64,000 nt of DNA from Pasteurella sp049670895 (GCF_049670895.1 NZ_CP187170.1), one strand, 5' to 3'; positions 1 to 9,587 are shown, counted from the stretch's first letter. Numbers and translations are program-made. Notes: generated by a model from the sequence alone, not told the origin.

Positions 1-954
1 TTTGTTAGCAATGAGCAGTTAACGGATATTGCAAGACGACTTGTCGCCAAAGTGGGACGTCGTATTGATGATGGAAGTCCATTAGTGGACTCACGTTTAC
101 CTGATGGAAGCCGTCTTAATGTGGTTATTGCACCCATTGCATTAGACGGAACCTCTATGTCAATACGTAAGTTTAGTAAGTCTAAAAAGTCCTTACAAGA
201 ATTGGTGAATTTTGGTTCAATGACAAGAGAAATGGCAAACTTTTTAATTATTGCCGCACGATCTCGAGTCAATATTATTGTATCTGGCGGTACGGGTTCG
301 GGTAAAACGACATTATTAAATGCGTTGTCAAACTATATTTCTCACCAAGAGCGTGTGGTGACATTGGAAGATACGGCAGAGCTTCGCCTAGAACAACCAC
401 ATGTTGTTCGCTTAGAAACCCGTTTAGCAGGGGTAGAGCATACTGGGGAAGTCACCATGCAAGATCTTGTGATTAATGCTTTGCGTATGCGTCCAGAACG
501 TATCATTGTGGGGGAATGTCGTGGTGCTGAGGCATTTCAAATGCTTCAGGCGATGAATACGGGGCATGATGGTTCGATGTCAACACTGCATGCGAATAAT
601 CCTCGCGATGCCACTGCACGTTTGGAAAGTATGGTGATGATGTCAAATGCCAGCCTACCTTTAGAAGCAATTCGTCGTAATATTGCTTCAGCCGTTAATA
701 TTATTGTTCAAGCATCACGTCTTAATGATGGCTCAAGAAAGATTATGAATATCACTGAGTTGATGGGCATGGAAAATGGTCAAATTGTATTACAGGATAT
801 TTTCACTTACCAGCCAAGTAAAGAGCGTGATGCCAATGGAAAAATTATTGGTGAATTTATTTCCCATGGTTTATTAACTCGTTCTGTCGTCTATCAAAAT
901 GCACAGGTCTTTAATCTAAGTGCAGAATTACAGAGTATTTTTGAGGGCAGTTAA
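1..954 (+). CDS. tadA: TadA/CpaF-type pilus assembly ATPase (5' end outside window)
   Basis: Hexameric secretion ATPase that powers assembly of Flp (tight adherence) pili at the cytoplasmic face of the inner membrane. The frame is open from base 1 and reads upstream of the GTG at 52, so only the C-terminal part, about 317 residues, is in the window. Visible are a Walker A loop GGTGSGKT (bases 286-309), the Walker B region RIIVGECRG and the histidine box STLHANNPRDA, the standard set of the type II/IV secretion ATPase family. The stop at 952-954 directly abuts the tadB start at 955. Followed by tadB-C-D-E-F-G in the usual order, which makes the TadA assignment firm over other CpaF relatives. 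Confidence 0.96.
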   Translation, partial: FVSNEQLTDIARRLVAKVGRRIDDGSPLVDSRLPDGSRLNVVIAPIALDGTSMSIRKFSKSKKSLQELVNFGSMTREMANFLIIAARSRVNIIVSGGTGSGKTTLLNALSNYISHQERVVTLEDTAELRLEQPHVVRLETRLAGVEHTGEVTMQDLVINALRMRPERIIVGECRGAEAFQMLQAMNTGHDGSMSTLHANNPRDATARLESMVMMSNASLPLEAIRRNIASAVNIIVQASRLNDGSRKIMNITELMGMENGQIVLQDIFTYQPSKERDANGKIIGEFISHGLLTRSVVYQNAQVFNLSAELQSIFEGS

Positions 955-1839
955 ATGAACTTTATGTACTATTTTATCCTTGCTTTTGGGGTGTTTTTAT
1001 TACTTTACACCTCAAAGGGATGGGTGAGAACACGTAAAAAAATTAATGAACATGAAACATCATTTAAGAAAAGCACTTCCATTCTTTCCTCAATAAAGAA
1101 AAAAGCTATTTTATGGCAGTATTATTTTGTTGCTGGAGATAAAAAGAAGTTATTACGTAATATTATTCTGAGTTTTCTCGTGTTTCTCGCATTGTTTTAT
1201 ATCAATGTGTTTTATATCCGTCTACCAAGATGGCAATTTATCTTACTCTTTATTGTTATCTTTGTCTTACTTGTGTGGAAAATAGGTGAACGCCGAAATC
1301 AAAAAATGTTTAATGCGATGTTCCCTGAAGTGATTCAAATTTTGACGGCAGCAGCCAGTTCTGGTGCGGGTTTATTACAAGCATTAGAACGTTGCGGGCG
1401 AGATTTAACAGGGCAATTGGGTGAGGAATTTAAAATCATTCATAAAAGACTCGCTATCGGTGAAGACCCTGTTACGGTGTTTGAAGACAGTTATAGCCGT
1501 TATCCTTATAAAGAATTTTACTTTTTTATCACGATTATTCGTACCAACCTTTCTAAAGGTGGACAAATCCGTGAAGTGATTTCTCGTTTAGGTCGAATTA
1601 TTGCAGATGCAAAGAAAATGGAACAGAAAAAACGTGCGATGACCTCAGAAGCTCGTATGTCTGCCATGATTGTAGCTTCTTTCCCGATCGGTTTTTTCTT
1701 ATTCATGCAATTTACGATGCCAGAAAACTTTGATTTTTTAATTAATGATCCTTCAGGGCGTTATGTTTTATATTATGTTTTTGGTAGTGAATTGATTGGG
1801 ATGTTAATTATCTGGTGGCTGATGAGGAAATCGACATGA
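955..1839 (+). CDS. tadB: TadB, inner-membrane platform protein of the Flp pilus
   Basis: 294 residues. One of the two GspF-like platform proteins of the Tad secretion system. An N-terminal membrane segment (about 5-20), two adjacent hydrophobic stretches (about 70-110), a soluble T2SSF-type helical domain with the sequence AAASSGAGLLQALERCGRD, and two C-terminal membrane helices are seen. The domain layout (GspF-like, length near 290) and the position between tadA and tadC support TadB. Its TGA stop overlaps the ATG of tadC (ATGA at 1836-1839), so translation is probably coupled. Confidence 0.93.
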   Translation: MNFMYYFILAFGVFLLLYTSKGWVRTRKKINEHETSFKKSTSILSSIKKKAILWQYYFVAGDKKKLLRNIILSFLVFLALFYINVFYIRLPRWQFILLFIVIFVLLVWKIGERRNQKMFNAMFPEVIQILTAAASSGAGLLQALERCGRDLTGQLGEEFKIIHKRLAIGEDPVTVFEDSYSRYPYKEFYFFITIIRTNLSKGGQIREVISRLGRIIADAKKMEQKKRAMTSEARMSAMIVASFPIGFFLFMQFTMPENFDFLINDPSGRYVLYYVFGSELIGMLIIWWLMRKST

Positions 1840-2693
1840 CATTGAAAATATTTCTCATTTATCTCTTATTGATTATTTTTGGTTTTGTCGTGCTATTCTT
1901 TGCGTTTTCGCATAAAAAGAAATTAGAAAGAGGCAGAGAAGTTCTTGCTGGCGAAAGACCAAAAGATAAAAGCAGTGATGAGGTTCAGAAAGGAAAAAGT
2001 AAACAACAAATTGAATTAGAGCTTTTGTTAATTAACAATAACCCTGTTTTGAAGTTTTTAGGGATTGTGGATAAAAATATCAAAGTCAAATTGTTAATTA
2101 TGTTTACGTTGGCGGGATTGTATTATCTGTATTCTCTAGGGCAAGAATCAGCGGATTGGTTGACAGTATCGGCTCTGATTCTGGTCGTCACCATTTTAAT
2201 TCCAGGTATGCTGACTAACTCTATTTTGAAAAGTAAAATCAAAAAGATTATGGTGGATTTACCTGGCTTTATTGATTTAGTTGCGGTAAATGTACAAACA
2301 GGGATTAGTATTGATGCAGCATTAAAGCAAGTGGCAATTGATTTTAAAAAGCTCAACCCAGATTTAACCTATGTGATGTTGCGGATTATCCGTAAATCAG
2401 AAATCACTGGGTTATCTTCAGCTTTGTTGGATTTATCTATTTCTTTGCCAACAACAGAAGTGCGTATGTTTTGTTCAGTACTACAACAAAGTCTTAACTT
2501 TGGTTCTTCGATCTATAATCATTTAATTCAATTATCTGCCGATATTCGGGAGTTACAGTTATTAACAATCGAGGAAAAATTAGGGACCTTAGCAGCCAAA
2601 ATGAGTATTCCATTGATTTTGTTTATTATGTTCCCGATCATCATCTTAATTTTAGCGCCAGGTATCATGAGGGTATTTCCAAATGTTTTCTAA
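1836..2693 (+). CDS. tadC: TadC, second inner-membrane platform protein of the Flp pilus
   Basis: 285 residues from the ATG at 1836, which overlaps the tadB stop and is preceded by GAGGAA at 1824-1829; a longer reading from 1815 would have no such site. Like TadB it is a T2SSF/GspF-type membrane protein: N-terminal helix (about 2-22), a hydrophobic pair near 80-125, a cytoplasmic helical domain with DLPGFIDLVAVNVQTGIS, and a C-terminal helix pair ending in a very hydrophobic IPLILFIMFPIIIL stretch. It forms the platform on which TadA works. Its end overlaps the start of tadD by 11 bases. Confidence 0.92.
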   Translation: MTLKIFLIYLLLIIFGFVVLFFAFSHKKKLERGREVLAGERPKDKSSDEVQKGKSKQQIELELLLINNNPVLKFLGIVDKNIKVKLLIMFTLAGLYYLYSLGQESADWLTVSALILVVTILIPGMLTNSILKSKIKKIMVDLPGFIDLVAVNVQTGISIDAALKQVAIDFKKLNPDLTYVMLRIIRKSEITGLSSALLDLSISLPTTEVRMFCSVLQQSLNFGSSIYNHLIQLSADIRELQLLTIEEKLGTLAAKMSIPLILFIMFPIIILILAPGIMRVFPNVF

Positions 2694-3453
2694 ATTAACT
2701 AAAAATGCGTTATTGTGCAGTCTAATTATTGCTATTTCTGCATGTTCCACTTTTTCTCAGCATAAAAATGTAAAAGCAGGTGACAAAGAATCCATTGCGA
2801 CAAAAGAAACACTTTATGAAAGCACAGGCAATTATAATGGGTTAATTTCATTGTATCGTGATGTGCTTAAAAATAAAGAAGATCCACAAGTTCGTTATAA
2901 ATTAGCGGAAGCTTATTATGCCAAAGGAGATAGTGCCTCTTCATTGTTATATTTAGAACCGTTATTAACGGGTGATGCACAAGTGAATGATTTTGCACGT
3001 ATTCTACAAGTGAAAAATTTAATTCAGAAAGGGCAGTATAAAGAGGCGGTATCAACAGCCAGTACGATTTTAGCCAAATCCGCTAGAAATGGTGAAGTGT
3101 ATAATTTACGGGGAATTGCCTTTGCACAATTAGGGAACTTACAAAATGCCCAAGAAGACATTAATAAAGCAAGAGAATTTTTTATTAATGATGTTGTGGC
3201 AGTCAATAACCTTGCGATGGTTCATATTATTAATGGTGATTATCGTAACGCTTCGGCGTTATTGTTGCCACAATATTTAAATGGTGTGAAAGAGCCAAGA
3301 TTAGTACATAATCTTGTTTTTGCCTTGGTGAAAAGTGGCGACCTTGATTATGCCAAAGATATTATTGTTAAAGAGCGTTTAAATTCATCACCAGATGATT
3401 TAATTAATGCGTTGAAAAAAACCGAACGTCGTTCTACTGCGGTTCGTAAATAA
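2683..3453 (+). CDS. tadD: TadD, TPR lipoprotein of the Flp pilus system
   Basis: 256 residues. The N-terminus has a lipoprotein signal peptide ending in the lipobox IISAC-like sequence (AISAC, Cys about residue 21). The rest is made of tetratricopeptide-like helix pairs, e.g. VRYKLAEAYYAKGDSASSL and VYNLRGIAFAQLGNLQNAQ, with the A/G/Y spacing typical of TPR repeats. TadD proteins are pilotin-like outer-membrane lipoproteins needed for secretin assembly. It overlaps the end of tadC and is 15 bases upstream of tadE. Confidence 0.92.
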   Translation: MFSKLTKNALLCSLIIAISACSTFSQHKNVKAGDKESIATKETLYESTGNYNGLISLYRDVLKNKEDPQVRYKLAEAYYAKGDSASSLLYLEPLLTGDAQVNDFARILQVKNLIQKGQYKEAVSTASTILAKSARNGEVYNLRGIAFAQLGNLQNAQEDINKAREFFINDVVAVNNLAMVHIINGDYRNASALLLPQYLNGVKEPRLVHNLVFALVKSGDLDYAKDIIVKERLNSSPDDLINALKKTERRSTAVRK

Positions 3454-3468
3454 TAAAAAGGTTTTCCT

Positions 3469-4026
3469 ATGAAACGTTTTATATCAAATAAAAAAGGGGT
3501 ATCGACTATTGAGTTTGGGCTCACGGTGGGTATTTACTTTTTTGTTGTGATGATGATTTTTGAATTCTGTCGTTTAGCTATTGCAACAACGTATTGGGAT
3601 CTTGCTATCGCTGAAAGTGTACGTATTACTAAAAATACGGAAAACAAAACACATGATTATAAAACTTTTTTTAAAGCGACATTGGAAGCACAGAAAGCGT
3701 TACAAGATACATCAACAATGGGCTATTTAGCACAAACAGGAAACAGTGAAATTAAGGTTGATGTGAAATATGTTGATTGTCCGCAAGAAAAGGAATGTGT
3801 GAAGGCATTGTTAGCTAATCGTTTTCGTGAGCCAAAAACAAAAGATGGCAAGATTATTTCGCCAACAGGGCAAAATGCTACCCTTGCTTATTATACTTTA
3901 ACCTATGATTATAGATTTGTTGTGCCATTGCCGTTTATTCCAACCTCATGGACTCAATCTATCCTTAATCGTGAATTTGTCGTGGTACAAGAATATGAAC
4001 GCTCAAGCTTTTCACGCCCGAATTAA
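3469..4026 (+). CDS. tadE: TadE, minor pseudopilin
   Basis: 185 residues. A short basic leader ends in KKG followed by VSTIEF and a long hydrophobic helix, i.e. the prepilin-peptidase site with Glu at +5, as in TadE-type pseudopilins processed by TadV. The remaining periplasmic part has a Cys pair (DCPQEKEC). A start with AAAAGG 5' of the ATG (3455-3460) is used. The 3' end overlaps tadF by 32 bases. Confidence 0.92.
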   Translation: MKRFISNKKGVSTIEFGLTVGIYFFVVMMIFEFCRLAIATTYWDLAIAESVRITKNTENKTHDYKTFFKATLEAQKALQDTSTMGYLAQTGNSEIKVDVKYVDCPQEKECVKALLANRFREPKTKDGKIISPTGQNATLAYYTLTYDYRFVVPLPFIPTSWTQSILNREFVVVQEYERSSFSRPN

Positions 4027-4558
4027 ACGCTTTTTTATCAATAAAAAAGGCTCAGTAACCATTGAGTTTATTTTTATGCTGATGTTTTTAACCTTTGTTT
4101 TTGCATTTCTTGCAGACTTGGTGATTTTGCGTTCTACAATGGGCAAATTAGATAATGCATCCTATGCCATGGTCAATGTTTTACGTGAACGTACACAACT
4201 CTATGATCGAGAATATAAAATTACAGCAGAAGATCATAAACAGTATGAGCAACTTGCTAAAAAATTACTTTATGGTGATAAAAATAGCCAAAAACCTGTC
4301 GGTTTAGTGATGGAATATTGGTCTAAGGATGACCAAATTACCTTGCCAAGCTCAACGCCTCAGTGTGAGCCTTATCGAGCTTTGTCGAGTGTCTCTTATT
4401 TATCACCGAATTCAGAAATCAATAACCAACGGAAAATTCCGCTTTATCAAGTTACACTATGTGTAGAGACTCACAGTTTCTTTAAAGCCATTTTACTTGA
4501 TAAATCCTCTCATTCACTTGGGTGGTTGCGTTCTTCCTCAATGTCGGTTGCGAGATAA
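3995..4558 (+). CDS. tadF: TadF, minor pseudopilin
   Basis: 187 residues from the ATG at 3995. The open frame continues upstream to 3905 inside tadE, but the residues before MNAQAF look like an out-of-frame shadow of tadE, so the shorter start is chosen. A basic leader INKKG precedes SVTIEF and a hydrophobic helix, again a prepilin-like cleavage site with Glu at +5. Cys residues near the C-terminus (PQCEP, TLCVE) could form a disulfide. The next gene, tadG, begins 17 bases downstream after a TTGAGGGAA ribosome-binding site. Confidence 0.9.
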   Translation: MNAQAFHARIKRFFINKKGSVTIEFIFMLMFLTFVFAFLADLVILRSTMGKLDNASYAMVNVLRERTQLYDREYKITAEDHKQYEQLAKKLLYGDKNSQKPVGLVMEYWSKDDQITLPSSTPQCEPYRALSSVSYLSPNSEINNQRKIPLYQVTLCVETHSFFKAILLDKSSHSLGWLRSSSMSVAR

Positions 4559-4575
4559 TTTCTTGAGGGAATTTT

Positions 4576-6330
4576 ATGAAAAAATATTATTGGACTAAGC
4601 ATTGGACTAAGCGTTGTGTTCAAGCATTAAAAGATTTTCAACAAAATCAAAGTGGAGTGTATGCGGTACTGACTGCATTACTGAGCTTTCCTTTATTGGT
4701 ATTAATTGCGTTTACCGTAGATGGGACAGGGATTATTCTTGATAAAGTTCGTTTAACACAAGCGACAGATCAGGCTGCGTTGTTACTCGTTGCAGAGAAT
4801 AATTCTTATCGTAAAAATACTGGCCATGCAGATGTGGTGAATCAACAGGTGACGCAAGATGAATTAAAAAAATTCAATGGGGATAAACTTTCAGCACAGC
4901 AAGACAAGCGTAATCAAGAATTAATTCAAGGGTTGGCGAAAATGTATCTACGTTCTGATGATAAAAATCAGCAAGATAAATCTAAGCCAGTGACGATTGA
5001 CACTCCTTTTTATTATGATTGTAAAGAATTTGATTTACGTAATCCTCAAAATCAATATTCCCGTCGTCGTCCTGTGGTGTGTGAAGTACAAGGTAACGTA
5101 AACCGTGAGTTTTGGATTCCATTAAGTGCAGAACTTGTAAAAACACAAGTCACACAAAATGGTCGCTTACCGATTAATTCGGGCATGTCTTATGCGGTGA
5201 AAGAAAAAGGCATTGTGATTCCTGTGGAATTGATGTTGGTATCAGACTTTTCTGGTTCAATGGATTGGGTTATTGGGAATGATTGGGTTTATGAGCCAAT
5301 AAATAAGAAAAAAATTGTAATTTTAAGAAAGGTGGTAAAAGATATTCAGGGAATTTTATTTCCATCTAAAGATAGCAAACAAAGCACTGAGGTGAGTCCG
5401 TACAATAGAATGGGATTTGCGACCTTTGCCGCAGGAGCGCGTCAACGTGGAGATACATCAGAGTGTATTATGCCTTATTATGTGAAAGATCAAGAAATGG
5501 AGTTTCGTATAAATAGAGCAGATGTTAAGAAGTTATCACTGACGAGAGAACCTAACAATGCTGACTGTGAGCAAAAAACAGCACGATATTCTAATGGAGA
5601 GTCGTTTAATTTTGAAGTATGTAAAGTTAAAGGGGTTCCAAAAACAGTGTTTCAGCAAGTTTTAGATCATGCTTTATTTCTTTCCTCCAATTTAATGTTT
5701 AAAGATATTTTAGATGTTAAGAAAACCGTTGATCAGGTGGATAACTTTACTGGGCAACGAATTAATGACTATAATTTTAAAGTTTCCAATGGTGGGCTAT
5801 GTCTAGGCGGAAATGACAAAGTAGAGACGACTCGTGCATGGTTTGATCGTAACAATCCGAATATTTCTGAAGCGTTGGACAAAGTGAAACCTGAGGGGGG
5901 AACAGCCGCTTCAGCAGGATTATTAATTGGTGCCAACCTTTTAATGGAGAAAAATACGGATGCAGAAGCTCAACCAGAGAGATTGGGAACCAACACGCAA
6001 CGTATTCTAATGGTGTTATCCGATGGTGAGGATAATCAGCCTTCAGGTGACACCTTAGTAACATTGCTTAACGCAGGATTATGCCAAAAGATTCGTGATA
6101 AAGCGGACACACTACAGAATAAAAATTATGAAAAACTGCCTACCAAAATTGCATTTGCTGCCTTTGGTTTTAAACCACCCGCTGATCAGAAAAAGGCATG
6201 GCAAGACTGTGTGGGAGAAAATAATTATTATGAACCAAATAGTGAAGAAGCTTTATTAGAAGCCTTTAAACAAATCTTAAGCTTTGAGGAAGAAGTGGGC
6301 CGTTCTTCCATTAAGAAACCAACATTTTAG
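4576..6330 (+). CDS. tadG: TadG, pilus-associated protein with von Willebrand A domain
   Basis: 584 residues, last gene of the tad locus. The N-terminus carries a TadE/TadG-like helix (about 25-55, Q-S-G followed by VYAVLTALL) but no Glu at +5, so cleavage by the prepilin peptidase is doubtful. The main part is a von Willebrand factor A domain with an intact metal site: DFSGS (about residue 224, bases 5244-5258) and the later LSDGEDN. TadG is thought to anchor the Flp fibre at the cell surface or envelope. A long insert lies between the MIDAS strand and the second half of the domain. A strong terminator follows at 6373. Confidence 0.93.
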   Translation: MKKYYWTKHWTKRCVQALKDFQQNQSGVYAVLTALLSFPLLVLIAFTVDGTGIILDKVRLTQATDQAALLLVAENNSYRKNTGHADVVNQQVTQDELKKFNGDKLSAQQDKRNQELIQGLAKMYLRSDDKNQQDKSKPVTIDTPFYYDCKEFDLRNPQNQYSRRRPVVCEVQGNVNREFWIPLSAELVKTQVTQNGRLPINSGMSYAVKEKGIVIPVELMLVSDFSGSMDWVIGNDWVYEPINKKKIVILRKVVKDIQGILFPSKDSKQSTEVSPYNRMGFATFAAGARQRGDTSECIMPYYVKDQEMEFRINRADVKKLSLTREPNNADCEQKTARYSNGESFNFEVCKVKGVPKTVFQQVLDHALFLSSNLMFKDILDVKKTVDQVDNFTGQRINDYNFKVSNGGLCLGGNDKVETTRAWFDRNNPNISEALDKVKPEGGTAASAGLLIGANLLMEKNTDAEAQPERLGTNTQRILMVLSDGEDNQPSGDTLVTLLNAGLCQKIRDKADTLQNKNYEKLPTKIAFAAFGFKPPADQKKAWQDCVGENNYYEPNSEEALLEAFKQILSFEEEVGRSSIKKPTF

Positions 6331-6372
6331 TATAAGCTTATCAGATCATTAAGTCTGTTGTATTGAACAAGA

Positions 6373-6411
6373 TGCACCTTAATCCGATTAATGGATTAAG
6401 GTGCATTTTTT
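6373..6411 (+). terminator. Rho-independent terminator of the tad operon
   Basis: Perfect 13-bp stem, TGCACCTTAATCC (6373-6385) and its complement (6393-6405), a 7-base loop and a run of six T. It lies 42 bases after the tadG stop. Confidence 0.93.
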
Positions 6412-6461
6412 ATGTAGGGAATGAAAAAATACCCTATCAAAGGATAAAACGGAAGGCATGA

Positions 6462-7169
6462 TTAAAAAAGATAACTTAATATTCCCATGCCGAAGACATC
6501 GCCAAGTGCATGGGCGATAAAAAATGGAAATAATCTGTTATGTTTAGAAAAGCGATAAAACAAGAAAAAAAGGGTACCCACAATAAGGCTTATTCCGAAC
6601 GCCACTTCAATCCCTTGATAAGTATGAAAACTAAAGCGGATAACGAGCGAGTATATGAAGCTCAATGGAAGAGAGCGAGGTTTCACGCTTAAACAAATAC
6701 CAAGAAAAAAGATTTCTTCATAAAATCCATTTAACAGGGCATAAGGAATAAGGGGGAGATTAAACCCTTCGAAATATTCTGCCATTTCTACCGCACTTTC
6801 CTCTAAAGAATAGGGGGAGGGGTTAAAGAGATCCCATAATAAAAAGTAACTATCTAGACACAGTGCCGTCACGATAAAAATAAAAAGACCGCTTCCTATG
6901 CCGTTGAGTGAGGGGGTGCAATGCCATATCTTGAAATCAAACTTTCGCCATTTGAGGTAAAGAAATGCCAAAAAGAGCAGTAGGCTTTGTAGCATGAACG
7001 CATAAGTGTTGTCTTCTGCTGAAAATGTGTTGGCGTTGATCATGCCTGTCTCAGTTGTCTGTAATAAGGTGAGGTAATACAGGCTTGAGGTATAAATTCC
7101 ATAGGAAAACATGATGATAGTTAAAATGAGTATATCAATCCCTGTTAAGGTGGTGATTTTATGTCGCAT
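6462..7169 (-). CDS. CPBP-family intramembrane metalloprotease-like protein
   Basis: 235 residues, about 7 hydrophobic segments. The order of motifs matches the CPBP (Abi/Rce1-like) family: NGFYEEIFFLG in place of EExxxR, then FSFHTYQG (FxxxH) and FFIAHALGD (HxxxD). The conserved Arg after the Glu pair is replaced by Leu, so activity should be tested rather than assumed. Bacterial CPBP proteins act in bacteriocin immunity, prenyl-protein-like processing or membrane-protein cleavage; nothing nearby tells which. Convergent to tadG, downstream of zapG with a terminator between. Confidence 0.75.
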   Translation of the reverse strand: MRHKITTLTGIDILILTIIMFSYGIYTSSLYYLTLLQTTETGMINANTFSAEDNTYAFMLQSLLLFLAFLYLKWRKFDFKIWHCTPSLNGIGSGLFIFIVTALCLDSYFLLWDLFNPSPYSLEESAVEMAEYFEGFNLPLIPYALLNGFYEEIFFLGICLSVKPRSLPLSFIYSLVIRFSFHTYQGIEVAFGISLIVGTLFFLFYRFSKHNRLFPFFIAHALGDVFGMGILSYLF

Positions 7170-7197
7170 AGTTTGACCTTGATGATGTGAAATAAGT

Positions 7198-7229
7198 AAA
7201 AAAATGCTTCACCATACATGGGAAGCATT
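7198..7229 (-). terminator. Terminator downstream of zapG
   Basis: On the minus strand an 8-bp stem (AATGCTTC at 7203-7210, GAAGCATT at 7222-7229) is followed by seven T (A run at 7198-7204). Confidence 0.8.
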
Positions 7230-7275
7230 ATGTTGAAGAAAGAGGAAGAAGGCTAGCGGTTTATTTTCGGGAGGG

Positions 7276-7701
7276 TTATTGGTTTTTTTCCTCTGTTTTT
7301 AATAAACCTGATGAACCTTCGGAATAATCTCTAGGTTGTTCATCTTGACTACTTTGTTTATTTTCCTGATCTTGAGGAGTATTTGTCAGCAAGTGAGCAG
7401 GGAAAAGGGATTTTTGAGTCAATTCTGGTAATAAGGTATTGGAAGAATTGGCTAAGTGTTGATAGAGTTTTTGATAATCTTGTGCAATATTTTTCAATAA
7501 GTCCGCACTTTCGGCAAAATGTTTTTCCAATTGTGCATTTTGGGTTTCCAACTGGTGTTTGACTTTTTGTAATTCCGTTTCGGTTTTCACTTGTTTTTTC
7601 ACTGACCCTTTTGTGAATCGAAGGAAAAGATAGCCTACAATTAAGCCGATGATTAAACCAATGCCTGCACTTTGCCACATTTCTGGTGTCCAATTTTGCA
7701 T
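7276..7701 (-). CDS. zapG: YhcB/ZapG family cell-division-associated membrane protein
   Basis: 141 residues, DUF1043. One N-terminal transmembrane helix (about 12-28, IGLIIGLIVGYLFLRF) is followed by a long coiled coil (about 35-95, KVKHQLETQNAQLEKHF) and a disordered Gln/Glu/Ser-rich tail. The family (E. coli YhcB, Haemophilus ZapG) links cell division, envelope growth and the Z-ring. Length and layout agree with the family. The ribosome-binding site AAGGAG lies just upstream on the minus strand (near 7710). Monocistronic by the terminators on both sides. Confidence 0.88.
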   Translation of the reverse strand: MQNWTPEMWQSAGIGLIIGLIVGYLFLRFTKGSVKKQVKTETELQKVKHQLETQNAQLEKHFAESADLLKNIAQDYQKLYQHLANSSNTLLPELTQKSLFPAHLLTNTPQDQENKQSSQDEQPRDYSEGSSGLLKTEEKNQ

Positions 7702-7785
7702 ATAATCACTCCTTATGACGAATAAAAAGATGGCAAAAGTCTATCATGAAATACTGAAGATGTCTTTGCCCTAGATCACAAATGG

Positions 7786-7815
7786 AAAAGGATATCAGTG
7801 TTGGCTGATATCCTT
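7786..7815 (-). terminator. Terminator downstream of ycaO
   Basis: Eleven-bp stem AAGGATATCAG (7788-7798) with its complement (7805-7815), 6-base loop, followed on the minus strand by TTTT. It lies 12 bases beyond the ycaO stop. Confidence 0.8.
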
Positions 7816-7826
7816 GTGTTTAGCGA

Positions 7827-9587
7827 TTATTTCCAATTTTCACGTTTAGCTTTTTGCAGTTTTTCATAAGCTTGAAGCAATTTTTGGTGAGCGTGGAACT
7901 GTTGTAGATGTTCATCATCGGCAATCAGATCATAGAATGGGTTGCCACCTTGTAAGGCTTTCCATGCAAAATCGACCGCACTTTGTCCATACATTTTTTC
8001 AAATACCATACGGTATTGTTCAGGCTGACGACCTTTATCAAGGAACAATTCGATACTACTAATTAAACAACGATAATAGTTTGCACGCTCAGCAGTAAAG
8101 ACAGAACTGTTCATATTCAGTGTCCAGTTTGCCCAATCTAATGCCGCCTCTAACTCGCCAACGGCTAAATGCAGCATGGATTTTAATTCGCCGATACGTA
8201 AGGTTGTCCAGCCTGATTTTGGTGGGGCAACAATACCAATAAATTCACGTACCCTTGTGGCATCATCAATACCTTGTTCATCTAATTCCGCTAATAATTC
8301 TTGATATGTGGATTTATCGTGATGGAAGTGCGGGAGATCAAGCAAAATTTCTCGCCAATCCATTCCCATATTGTTATTGGCATAAATTAAATCGTCAGCA
8401 GGATAAATATCCGACATGCCTGGTACGATAATGCGGCAAGCGTACACACCTAAATGGCTGTAATCCATAATATAGACTTCTTTTTGTTCTGCTTGGAAGA
8501 TTGCCATCAGATTATGGTATTCTTGCTCTGTGTTGCCTGAAAAATCCCAGTCGACAAAAGGATAATCTGCCTCTGCTTTGAATAAATCCCATGAAATTAA
8601 TCCGCTGGAATCAATAAAGTGTGTTTCGAGGTTGGCATGTTCTGCTACATCATCATTATTGAAGGACGGTGGGGTAAAGACATCCAGATCTTTTAAACTG
8701 CGACCTTGTAATAATTCGGTGACGGTTCTTTCTAATGCGACTTGGAAATTCGGGTGGGCACCAAACGAGGCAAAGCACGTGCCATTATTAGGATTTAATA
8801 AAATCACACAAATTACAGGGTATTTGCCACCTAATGAGGCATCATAAGCCAAAATTGGGAAGCCTTCTTGTTCAAGTTTTTCGATGGATGCTTGAATTGT
8901 CGGGAAACGAGCCATAACCTCAGCAGGGATTAATGGCAGGCTGATGGCTTCGGCAATAATTTTATTTTTGATATGGCGTTCAAACACTTCAGATAACCCT
9001 TGTACACGGGCTTCAAATTGGCTGTTTCCCGCAGACATGCCGTTAGAGACATAAAGATTGGCAATAATACTTTGGGGAATGTACACTGTTGATTGATCCG
9101 ACTGGCGAACGTAAGGCATTGCTACAATGCCGCGATCATAATGGCTTGATTGTAAATCCACTAATAATTCAGGTGTTAATTCTTGGTTGGGATCGTAATA
9201 ATCTAAAAGTTCTTGATTTAAGATGCCAGCAGGCAATAGGGCATCATCTTCAATGGGGAACCATTTTTCGTTAGGATAGTGAACGAAATCACCATTGGCG
9301 ATATCTTGCCCTAAATAAAAATCCGCAAAGAAATAGTTGGTGGAAAGACGTTCGAAATATTCACCTAATGCCGAGGCAAGAGCGGCTTTTTTACTCGCAC
9401 CTTTACCATTGGTAAAGCATTGAGGGCAATCTTTATCACGAATGTGAACAGACCAAACATTCGGTACGGGATTAAGCCATGAGGCTTCTTCAATATTAAA
9501 GCCAAGTGCGGTCAATTTTTGTTGAAATTTATGAATACTGTCTTCAAGTGCAGCATCTTTGCCAGGAATAAAAGTTTGTTCAGACAT
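7827..9587 (-). CDS. ycaO: YcaO, ATP-dependent accessory factor for ribosomal protein S12 methylthiolation
   Basis: 586 residues, the same length as E. coli YcaO. The YcaO domain fills the first two thirds; SALGEYFERLS is the ATP-binding Glu-rich segment. The last ~150 residues are TPR-like helices (VGELEAALDWANW) as in the E. coli protein. It assists RimO in methylthiolation of S12 in E. coli. It stands alone here, without a precursor peptide or other thiazole/oxazole-biosynthesis genes, so a RiPP role is unlikely. Start ATG at 9587 has AGAGAGA upstream. Confidence 0.95.
   Translation of the reverse strand: MSEQTFIPGKDAALEDSIHKFQQKLTALGFNIEEASWLNPVPNVWSVHIRDKDCPQCFTNGKGASKKAALASALGEYFERLSTNYFFADFYLGQDIANGDFVHYPNEKWFPIEDDALLPAGILNQELLDYYDPNQELTPELLVDLQSSHYDRGIVAMPYVRQSDQSTVYIPQSIIANLYVSNGMSAGNSQFEARVQGLSEVFERHIKNKIIAEAISLPLIPAEVMARFPTIQASIEKLEQEGFPILAYDASLGGKYPVICVILLNPNNGTCFASFGAHPNFQVALERTVTELLQGRSLKDLDVFTPPSFNNDDVAEHANLETHFIDSSGLISWDLFKAEADYPFVDWDFSGNTEQEYHNLMAIFQAEQKEVYIMDYSHLGVYACRIIVPGMSDIYPADDLIYANNNMGMDWREILLDLPHFHHDKSTYQELLAELDEQGIDDATRVREFIGIVAPPKSGWTTLRIGELKSMLHLAVGELEAALDWANWTLNMNSSVFTAERANYYRCLISSIELFLDKGRQPEQYRMVFEKMYGQSAVDFAWKALQGGNPFYDLIADDEHLQQFHAHQKLLQAYEKLQKAKRENWK

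Noticed and set aside
3905..3994. Longer N-terminus for tadF
   Set aside because: Overlaps tadE in another frame, and the prepilin-like leader begins only after the ATG at 3995.
7827..9587. YcaO as part of a thiazole/oxazole peptide (RiPP) cluster
   Set aside because: No precursor peptide, dehydrogenase or transporter nearby; length and TPR tail match the stand-alone E. coli-type YcaO.
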